Below are positions 26,729-33,503 of a stretch of 35,045 nt of DNA, piece by piece. The notes beneath the pieces are model-generated. The model ran no database searches. It had not been told where the DNA came from and worked only from the letters and a program-made list of their open reading frames with translations. The stretch lies in IMG/VR virus record IMGVR_UViG_3300042430_002095, positions 1 through 35,045 of that record. One strand, 5' to 3'. Position numbers and translations under genes: made by a program. The DNA comes from a virus. Each line of letters starts with the position of its first letter. Position 1 is the stretch's first letter.

Positions 26729-29545
26729 ATGAGCGAACAACAAAATAATATGACGGTATGGCAGAGATTATCCCAAACATTTGGGCCTAATTCTCAATTA
26801 AACCAAGATTATCCAACTTTTAAGTTTGATAAAAAGGAATTACTACGTACCAAAAGTAAAGAAGAATACGAGAAAGAAAAGTTACAGGCGCAACAAACCT
26901 TTTATTTAACCAATCAATGGGCAAAAGTTGAGAATAATTTATATTCTCAGGCAATATATTATGAACCGTCAAGATTATCGGCACAATACGATTATGAAAG
27001 TATGGAATATTGCATCGCCGGAGACACAAAAATAGCAACTCCTGATGGTTTTATAACCATAAAAGAACTTGCTGACAAAGGCAGAGATTACGAATTTATC
27101 ACTTATTCGTATGACCACAATTTGAAAAAAGTCGTACCCTCAAAGGCTCGAAATGCACATTACACTCGAGATGAAATGACATATAAAGTTATTTTTGACG
27201 ATGGTTCATTTATTATCACAACATGGGAACACCAATTAATGAAAAGAGATGGGTCATTTGAGAGAGTTATGAACCTCAAAGACGGGGATTCTATGATGCC
27301 GTTTTATCGTAAATCATTTTATAATAACCAAAACTATAATTGGGTTTACACTTGCAATAAAGATGAAGGACACCATGGGTGGGTATCAGAACATAGTTTA
27401 ATTGCAAAATGGTATAATGAAGTAGAAATAAAAGACAACGAAGAAGTACACCATATTGATTTTAATGGGAAAAATAATCTTCCTGAAAATTTATTAATTA
27501 TGGATATTTCAGAACATAGAGCATATCATGCAAGATTGAATAATGAAAAATTATGGTCTAATCCTGAGTATAGATTAAAAATGTCTGAAGTTGCCAAACG
27601 TAAAGGTAAAATGACTTGGGGTGGAAAACGTAAAGGTAATAAAAATCCAGCATATTTTTCGATACCTTTTGACAATATCATTGAAACGGCGAGAATTGAG
27701 AAATCTTTGAAAAAAACATCTTTAAAGTTGAATGTTTCATACAGGAAATTACAAAGAGATATTACAAATTCCGGTTACAAAGATTGGTCAACATTCCTCG
27801 ACGCTTATGGTATTGAAAAATCAAAATACTCTACGTCAAAAAGTGTGGGGTCTTCAATTAATTTGAATCATAAAATAGTGTCAATAGAACCTAATGGAGT
27901 TATTCCTGTTTATGATTTAACAGTTCCCGGATATAAAAACTTTGCAACAGATACTATATTTTCCCATAACACTCCTGAAATATCAGCAGCGTTAGACATT
28001 TATGCGGAAGAATCAACCACAACAAATGAAGATGGGTTTATATTACAAATTTATTCAGAGTCAAACAGAATAAAAGGGGTATTAGCCGACTTGTTTAATA
28101 ACTCACTTGACATTAACACTAACCTACCAATGTGGACAAGAAACACTTGCAAGTATGGTGATAACTTTATTTTTTTAAAATTAGACCCTGAAAAAGGAAT
28201 TGTAGGTGTTCAACAATTACCAACAATCGAGATTGAAAGACATGAAGTAGGGGTAAGTGCAAAAATATCGACTGACATAACTAAAGAATTAGATAAAGAC
28301 AAAAAATCTCTTCATTTTACTTGGAAGATTAAAAACATGGAATTCCAAACATGGGAAATTGGTCATTTTAGATTATTAGGTGACGACAGAAAACTTCCTT
28401 ATGGTACTTCTATGTTAGAGAAAGCAAGAAGAATTTGGAAACAATTATTACTATCAGAAGATGCGATGTTAATTTATCGTACATCAAGAGCACCTGAAAG
28501 AAGAATGTTTAAAGTATTTGTTGGTAATATGAACGATGACGATGTCGAGGCATACGTACAAAGAGTTGCAAATAAATTTAAAAGAGAACAGGTTGTAGAT
28601 AATAAAACAGGTAATGTTGACATGAGGTTTAACCAAATGGCGGTAGACCAAGATTATTTCATCCCAGTTAGAGACCCTTCAGCACCTGACCCGATTACTA
28701 CATTACCAGGGGCGACCAACCTTTCAGAAATTGCCGATATTGAATATATCCAAAAGAAACTATTAACAGCTCTTCGTGTACCTAAAGCATTTTTAGGTTT
28801 TGAAGAAGTTGTAGGAGATGGTAAAAATTTATCTTTACAAGATATTCGTTTTGCTAGAACAATTAATAGAATTCAAAAAAGTATGGTTGCAGAATTAAAT
28901 AAAATTGCAATCGTCCATTTATTTTTATTAGGATTTGAAGACGAATTGGATAATTTCACATTAGGATTAAGTAATCCATCAACCCAAGCAGATTTATTAA
29001 AAATTGACGTTTGGAAAGAAAAAGTTTTATTATACAAAGATTTAGTTGCGGACCCAGGAAATGGTATTCAAGCGACTTCAGCAACATGGGCTAAGAAACA
29101 TATTTTTGGATGGTCAGATGAAGAAGTTCGTTTGGATTTACAACAACAAAGAATTGAAAGAGCGGTAGGGGAAGAGCTTAAGGCAACTGCTACGGTTATC
29201 ACTAAAACAGGTTTATTTGATAATATCGATAAACTTTATGGTAGTACCTCAGGAGGAACCCAAACAGCTTCAACTGAAACATCTGAACCACCTCCATCAT
29301 TTGGCGGGGGAGAATTTGAAACCTCCGATTTAGGCGGCGAAGAATTACCACCGGCAGGGGAAGAAACAGTTCCACCTCCACCAGTCGGAGGAGAAGCGGA
29401 AATAACCCCGGAATCTCGAATTAATAACTTAAATATGTTGGTTGAGAATAACTTAATAGAAGGGGCTCAAATGATTAATTTAGGTCATGGACAAGAATCT
29501 TTAGGAGAAATTTCAAAAGAATTGGATAAGTTACTAAATTCCTAA
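26729..29545 (+). CDS. portal protein (T4 gp20-like), split by an intein
   Basis: 938 residues as encoded, 618 after removal of the intein at 95-414. N-extein: residues 1-94, ending YDYESMEY. C-extein resumes TPEISAALDIYAEES and continues with the gp20-type core (LPYGTSMLEKARRIWKQLLL, then ...YRTSRAPERR...; IEYIQKKLLTALRVPKAFLG and FEEVVGDG). The C-terminus (855-938) is Pro/Gly/Glu-rich then helical. The portal is the dodecameric DNA channel at the head vertex and nucleates assembly with the scaffold. Position between terminase and protease matches T4. The insertion lies in a conserved portal segment, as usual for inteins. Confidence 0.92.
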   Translation: MSEQQNNMTVWQRLSQTFGPNSQLNQDYPTFKFDKKELLRTKSKEEYEKEKLQAQQTFYLTNQWAKVENNLYSQAIYYEPSRLSAQYDYESMEYCIAGDTKIATPDGFITIKELADKGRDYEFITYSYDHNLKKVVPSKARNAHYTRDEMTYKVIFDDGSFIITTWEHQLMKRDGSFERVMNLKDGDSMMPFYRKSFYNNQNYNWVYTCNKDEGHHGWVSEHSLIAKWYNEVEIKDNEEVHHIDFNGKNNLPENLLIMDISEHRAYHARLNNEKLWSNPEYRLKMSEVAKRKGKMTWGGKRKGNKNPAYFSIPFDNIIETARIEKSLKKTSLKLNVSYRKLQRDITNSGYKDWSTFLDAYGIEKSKYSTSKSVGSSINLNHKIVSIEPNGVIPVYDLTVPGYKNFATDTIFSHNTPEISAALDIYAEESTTTNEDGFILQIYSESNRIKGVLADLFNNSLDINTNLPMWTRNTCKYGDNFIFLKLDPEKGIVGVQQLPTIEIERHEVGVSAKISTDITKELDKDKKSLHFTWKIKNMEFQTWEIGHFRLLGDDRKLPYGTSMLEKARRIWKQLLLSEDAMLIYRTSRAPERRMFKVFVGNMNDDDVEAYVQRVANKFKREQVVDNKTGNVDMRFNQMAVDQDYFIPVRDPSAPDPITTLPGATNLSEIADIEYIQKKLLTALRVPKAFLGFEEVVGDGKNLSLQDIRFARTINRIQKSMVAELNKIAIVHLFLLGFEDELDNFTLGLSNPSTQADLLKIDVWKEKVLLYKDLVADPGNGIQATSATWAKKHIFGWSDEEVRLDLQQQRIERAVGEELKATATVITKTGLFDNIDKLYGSTSGGTQTASTETSEPPPSFGGGEFETSDLGGEELPPAGEETVPPPPVGGEAEITPESRINNLNMLVENNLIEGAQMINLGHGQESLGEISKELDKLLNS
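27011..27970 (+). mobile_element. HNH-containing intein in the portal gene
   Basis: 320 residues (Cys95 to Asn414). Splicing motifs: block A CIAGDTKIATPDGFITIKEL, block B TTWEH (Thr165, His168), block F VYDLTVPGYKNF, block G ending in Ser-His-Asn (penultimate His413, terminal Asn414), and Thr415 as the +1 nucleophile. A homing nuclease of HNH type sits in the middle: EEVHHIDFNGKNNLPENLL (239-257), followed by basic helices that probably bind DNA (KRKGKMTWGGKRKG). All residues needed for splicing are present, so it is probably active. Coding follows the same frame without interruption. Confidence 0.92.
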
Positions 29546-29553
29546 TATTTATT
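29544..29553 (+). promoter_or_regulatory. TATTTAT box (candidate late promoter)
   Basis: AATATTTATT, 17 nt before the ATG at 29571; it overlaps the portal stop codon. Confidence 0.5.
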
Positions 29554-29570
29554 TAATAAAATTACATATA

Positions 29571-30269
29571 ATGACCTTCGGAAACCTAAAATCCATAATC
29601 GAAAAAAATCTACTTGAGTCATATAATGACGAGAAAGATTTTAAAAAATCTCTAAGAGAGTTCAAACATAATGTATTGAACAATAAATCTATGTCGAAAG
29701 CCTATGCTTTATATGACCAATTAAGTACTCCTCAAGGTTTATCTGAACAGGATGCTAAAGAATTCTTAGAAGAAGGTATTAATCTGTTACATAAAATTTT
29801 ACCGACAATAAAATTACCTAAATCATTAATTGAATCCGTTAAAAATAATTACGAGGATTTAGATACTTTAGTTTATTCCAATAAGTTGGACTTAATCGAA
29901 AGATTAACAGTTAAGAAACAAATAATTAATGTTTTAAAAGAAAATAAAAAAGTAGTTAAAGGGTCAATTAATATACCAATTAAATCAATGGTTAGTATTG
30001 CTAACCAAACATTAAGAGGATATATTGATAATTTAGATGAAACAACAAAAAAAGAATTTTTCCAACTAATATCCGAAGATACTAAATCACTTGAAACCAA
30101 ATTTGAAGTTTTACGTGAAACCACTATTAGTAAATTAAAAGTGATTTTAGAAAAGGAACAAGAGTTTGAAATAAAAACAAAAATCTCCGAAACAATTGAT
30201 AGATTGGGGGATGAAAAGTTCGACCAAATGAATTTTTTAAAACTTAAAAGTTTAGAAGAATCTATTTAA
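29571..30269 (+). CDS. hypothetical helical protein between portal and protease
   Basis: A 232-residue, nearly all-helical protein, Lys/Glu-rich, with coiled-coil character near 130-215 and no Cys. In T4 the slot between portal and protease holds gp67 and gp68, small prohead core proteins. This protein is longer and shows no visible sequence similarity, but it could serve the same role. It starts MTFGNLKSIIEKNLLES. Terminator at 30295-30335 closes the unit. Confidence 0.65.
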   Translation: MTFGNLKSIIEKNLLESYNDEKDFKKSLREFKHNVLNNKSMSKAYALYDQLSTPQGLSEQDAKEFLEEGINLLHKILPTIKLPKSLIESVKNNYEDLDTLVYSNKLDLIERLTVKKQIINVLKENKKVVKGSINIPIKSMVSIANQTLRGYIDNLDETTKKEFFQLISEDTKSLETKFEVLRETTISKLKVILEKEQEFEIKTKISETIDRLGDEKFDQMNFLKLKSLEESI

Positions 30270-30294
30270 TTTAACATATTTTATCAAAAAAGAT

Positions 30295-30335
30295 AAGTGT
30301 TTTTACTATTCAATTAGTAGAAACACTTTTTTTTT
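30295..30335 (+). terminator. Rho-independent terminator
   Basis: AAGTGTTTTTACTA/TAGTAGAAACACTT (30295-30308/30315-30328), 14 bp, then T residues. Confidence 0.85.
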
Positions 30336-30378
30336 GACATCAATTATAATTTAACTTATATTTTCACTATAATCAATA

Positions 30379-30388
30379 AACATTTATA
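30379..30388 (+). promoter_or_regulatory. TATTTAT-like box
   Basis: AACATTTATA, one mismatch to the core, 13 nt before the ATG at 30402. Confidence 0.4.
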
Positions 30389-30401
30389 ATGAAAAACATT
30401 A

Positions 30402-30842
30402 ATGAAAAAAGGAAAAAGTGTAAAATTAAACTTATACGCTCCAATTAAATCGGTTTACGGAACAGTAGATTCGAAAAATTTAAAATCAATATACATAAAC
30501 ATTCAATCATGGGTAAACCCCAAAGATGAATATGACAATTGGAATCGGATAGTTTCTAATTTAAGTAGAGAAATAAAACATTCCGTCTATAAATCAATTG
30601 ATACCAATATCTTCCAAGATAAAAGTATTGTTGATTTAGACTTAAGGACAAGTGGCATTTCTCATGGAAAAAAATCATTTTTTAATTTAGAAATAAATTT
30701 ATATACCACAAATGAATTTGATTTCAAATCCGTAGAAATTAAAAATTCTGTAAAAAATATTGTCCAATCAATCTTTAATAATAATATTACCACCAATAAA
30801 TATTTTGAATTTTCTACTACAAAAAAAGAGGAATCCTTGTAA
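30402..30842 (+). CDS. hypothetical beta-rich protein
   Basis: A 146-residue protein of alternating beta pattern (VKLNLYAPIKSVYGTVDSKN; FFNLEINLYTTNEFDFKSVE) with no catalytic motif. It begins at the ATG of 30402, although an ATG at 30389 in another frame opens a 20-codon peptide first (ending at 30448), which could modulate its translation. It lies between two late-type boxes in the head gene block; function unknown. Confidence 0.62.
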   Translation: MKKGKSVKLNLYAPIKSVYGTVDSKNLKSIYINIQSWVNPKDEYDNWNRIVSNLSREIKHSVYKSIDTNIFQDKSIVDLDLRTSGISHGKKSFFNLEINLYTTNEFDFKSVEIKNSVKNIVQSIFNNNITTNKYFEFSTTKKEESL

Positions 30843-30856
30843 AGTACCATAATCGA

Positions 30857-30866
30857 TATATTTATC
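30857..30866 (+). promoter_or_regulatory. TATTTAT box (candidate late promoter)
   Basis: TATATTTATC, 13 nt before the protease ATG at 30880. Confidence 0.5.
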
Positions 30867-30879
30867 TTAAAAAGAATTA

Positions 30880-31596
30880 ATGAAACAATTAAGAATATTA
30901 GAAGCGACTGAAGTAGGACATGGTATATTAGTTGAAGCGGATGCCGGTTGGGTGTCTCCTAAAGACAAACATAATGAAAAAGTTTTACAAGAAGCTAAAG
31001 ACATGGATTATAGAAACCCATTTGAATTTTATGCTGTTTTACAAAAATACGATACACCAAATAGAAATGGTCGTTCATACCCTGAAAAGATATTAAGAAG
31101 AGAAGCGGACAATTATCAAAAAACAATTAACAAAGGTTTATCAACATCCGAATTAAACCACCCTGAGTCATCTTTAATCGATTTAGACCGAGTATCCCAT
31201 ATTATCACTGAAATATGGTGGGACCGAAATATTTTAATGGGAAAACTAAAATTATTAACTTCTCCGGGTTTTCACGAATCAGGAGTTGTATCCACAAAAG
31301 GGGATATAGCAGCGAACTTAATGAGACAAGGAGTAACCTTAGGTATATCATCAAGAGGGGTTGGGTCGTTAAAAAAAGTTGGAGAAAGAAATGAAGTTCA
31401 GGAAGATTTTGAATTAATCTGTTTTGACTTAGTATCGTCACCGTCCACACCGGGAGCTTATTTATTTTCAAATGCGGATGATAGAGAAAAATATGAGGAA
31501 AATTTAGACGAAGAAAAAAAACATAAACAAAAAGACGATTATGTTGAGAAGTCAGTTGATTTAATGAAAAAATTAAACGACTTTTTAGGAAAATAA
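30880..31596 (+). CDS. prohead protease (T4 gp21-like serine protease)
   Basis: A 238-residue protease. The catalytic set can be read as His94 (SELNHPE), the serine in GISSRGVGS (157-163; Ser158 by comparison with the T4 family) and the downstream ELICFDLVSSPSTPGA block. It matures the prohead by cutting scaffold, capsid protein and internal proteins after (I/L)xE. Its own N-terminus, MKQLRILE|ATE, contains such a site, suggesting autoprocessing. The acidic/Lys-rich tail (205-230) may be another removable segment. It lies between portal and scaffold as in T4 and is followed after 7 nt by the DUF4494-like gene. Confidence 0.92.
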   Translation: MKQLRILEATEVGHGILVEADAGWVSPKDKHNEKVLQEAKDMDYRNPFEFYAVLQKYDTPNRNGRSYPEKILRREADNYQKTINKGLSTSELNHPESSLIDLDRVSHIITEIWWDRNILMGKLKLLTSPGFHESGVVSTKGDIAANLMRQGVTLGISSRGVGSLKKVGERNEVQEDFELICFDLVSSPSTPGAYLFSNADDREKYEENLDEEKKHKQKDDYVEKSVDLMKKLNDFLGK

Positions 31597-31603
31597 AAAA
31601 CAC

Positions 31604-31813
31604 ATGGAAGAAAAGTATTTCGTAGCAAAAATTCAGTACGACTTACCTGATGAGAATACAGGTAAAATTAGAAAAATCAGAGAAGAAAAACTTGTAGAAG
31701 GGTATTCAGTAACAGATGTTGAGGCCAAGGTTACAAAAAAATATGAGGGGTTCACACACGAGTGGAGAATAACCGCAGTCTCTGAAAGTAAAATTGATGA
31801 GGTTATTCAATAA
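31604..31813 (+). CDS. DUF4494-like protein
   Basis: A 69-residue protein: EEKYFVAKIQYD, then a KIRKIREEKLVEGYSVTDVEA segment with the VTDVEAKVTKKY helix and a beta end (EWRITAVSESKIDEVI). This matches the pattern of DUF4494, a small family found mainly in Bacteroidetes and their phages, of unknown function. It follows the protease gene after 7 nt and is ended by tandem terminators. Confidence 0.78.
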   Translation: MEEKYFVAKIQYDLPDENTGKIRKIREEKLVEGYSVTDVEAKVTKKYEGFTHEWRITAVSESKIDEVIQ

Positions 31814-31834
31814 CTGATTTAATCATCAATAAAC

Positions 31835-31865
31835 AAAAAGTAGTCGTATTCGACTACTTTTTTTT
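31835..31865 (+). terminator. Rho-independent terminator, first of a tandem pair
   Basis: AAAAAGTAGTCG-TATT-CGACTACTTTTT (31835-31862), 12 bp with a T-run. Confidence 0.88.
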
Positions 31866-31875
31866 GCACTAAATT

Positions 31876-31919
31876 AAAGTTTATTTTGTCTATTAGTTAG
31901 ATAAAATAAACTTTTTTTG
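31876..31919 (+). terminator. Rho-independent terminator, second of a tandem pair
   Basis: AAAGTTTATTTT/AAAATAAACTTT (31876-31887/31903-31914) with inner TCTA/TAGA, then T residues. Confidence 0.75.
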
Positions 31920-31927
31920 TTTTTGGT

Positions 31928-31937
31928 AATATTTATA
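31928..31937 (+). promoter_or_regulatory. TATTTAT box (candidate late promoter)
   Basis: AATATTTATA, 22 nt before the scaffold ATG at 31960, directly after two terminators, so it should act as an independent start for scaffold and capsid. Confidence 0.6.
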
Positions 31938-31959
31938 ATGAAAATAACAATAATTTTTC

Positions 31960-33462
31960 ATGCAAGAAAATAATAAATTAGTACAGGAGGCACTTATTCA
32001 AATGAGACAAGTTGAAGAAGCTATAGCCGAAAACGCAAAAGGAATACTTGCTTCAACTATGAAGGAAGAAATCAATCAGCTAGTAAAAGAATCTCTTTCT
32101 GAACAAGAAGAAGACGGGATTGAATTAGATATGGATGTGGAAGACGATATGGATTCTGATGAAGAAGACATCGACTTAGATATGGACATTGATAATGAAG
32201 ACGAAGATGAAGATGATATGGACATGGATTTTGACATGGACATGGATTCTGATGAAAGTCCAATTGACTTAACAGGAGCTTCTGACGAAGAAATTCTTAA
32301 AGTGTTTAAAGCTATGGGTGAAAAAGATGGTATTATAGTTCAAAAAGACGGTAATGACATTCATTTAACTGATAACGATAATGACTCTGAGTATCTTGTT
32401 AAACTTGGGGAATCTGAAGAAGAAGAGGAAATGTTAGACGAAGAGGACGACATGGAATTTGATGAATTAGGTGAAATGGATGACCAAACTACAGATGACG
32501 TACTTGATGCGATTTTTGCGGGTGGTAGTACGAATGACATCGATTTAGACCAAGATGATGAAGAAATTATGTTTGAAATCGAATTTGAAGATGACATGAT
32601 GGACGACGAAGAAGAGGATTTAGAAGAGTCTTACAATTCAAGAAGAGCTGTGAGAGAAGCGAAATCAACAATCAAACCTAAAGGTGTTGGAATTGGAAAT
32701 GGACCAGGTAAAACTGAAATTAAAAAAGTGGCTGGAGGATTCAATGAAAAAAGAAAACAAGGGCCTAAATCAGTAGGGACAGGTAAACCTAAATTCGAAT
32801 ACAAAGCAGGGGCAAATATGGGGGGAAAATCCAAAGTTGTTAAGGTAGAAACAAAAGAAGGTGATTACGGAATGAATAAGGGTGATAAATCTAAAACCTT
32901 TAAAGGTGATAAAGATTACACTACTAAACAAGGTGACACTTTAAAAAGAAAAGCTTTTGAAAAAGAGGAAACTAAAGAAGCTGCCCACACTTATGGAATG
33001 GGTTCCAAAGAAGGTAGAGGATTAAGAAAAGGTATTACACCAAATCGTAATAAAGTTTATAAAGAATCTACTGAAGAAGTTTCGTTGTTAAGAGAGAAAA
33101 ATGAAGAGTATAGAAAAGCGTTAAATGTTTTCAGAGAAAAACTTAATGAAGTTGCAATATTTAATTCAAACTTAGCTTACGCAACAAGATTGTTCACTGA
33201 ACATTCGACTACTAAAAAAGAGAAAATTAATATCTTAAGAAGATTTGACGATGTTGAAACTTTAAAAGAATCTAAAAATCTTTATCAGTCAATTAAAGGT
33301 GAATTATCTAAACCAGAAATTAAAAAATCAATTAGTGAATCAGTAGGAAACAAAATTCAAAAAACAGTATCTACAGGTTCATCGACTACTCTACTTGAAT
33401 CAAAAACTTATGAAAATCCTCAATTCCTTAGAATGAAAGATTTAATGAGTAAATTAGGGTAA
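31960..33462 (+). CDS. prohead core scaffold-like protein (T4 gp22 position)
   Basis: 500 residues. The N-terminal helix (1-45) is followed by a very acidic region to about 225, rich in Asp, Glu and Met (DMDMDFDMDMDSDE). A basic, Gly/Lys-rich middle (226-375) contains AAHTYGMGSKEGRGLRKG. The helical C-terminus (378-500) has a coiled-coil part (LREKNEEYRKALNVFREKLN) and ends FLRMKDLMSKLG. Position between protease and capsid gene equals that of T4 gp22, the scaffold destroyed by the protease. Acidic composition and many xxE sites fit. Sequence identity to gp22 cannot be judged here. It has its own late-type box after two terminators. Confidence 0.78.
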   Translation: MQENNKLVQEALIQMRQVEEAIAENAKGILASTMKEEINQLVKESLSEQEEDGIELDMDVEDDMDSDEEDIDLDMDIDNEDEDEDDMDMDFDMDMDSDESPIDLTGASDEEILKVFKAMGEKDGIIVQKDGNDIHLTDNDNDSEYLVKLGESEEEEEMLDEEDDMEFDELGEMDDQTTDDVLDAIFAGGSTNDIDLDQDDEEIMFEIEFEDDMMDDEEEDLEESYNSRRAVREAKSTIKPKGVGIGNGPGKTEIKKVAGGFNEKRKQGPKSVGTGKPKFEYKAGANMGGKSKVVKVETKEGDYGMNKGDKSKTFKGDKDYTTKQGDTLKRKAFEKEETKEAAHTYGMGSKEGRGLRKGITPNRNKVYKESTEEVSLLREKNEEYRKALNVFREKLNEVAIFNSNLAYATRLFTEHSTTKKEKINILRRFDDVETLKESKNLYQSIKGELSKPEIKKSISESVGNKIQKTVSTGSSTTLLESKTYENPQFLRMKDLMSKLG

Positions 33463-33503
33463 TCAAAATAAATAAATAAAAATCAAAAACAAAATATTTT
33501 AAA

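Noticed and set aside
31457-31466. TATTTAT inside the protease gene, and another near 34255 in the capsid gene
   Set aside because: They are not followed by a start codon in range and are expected by chance at this base composition.
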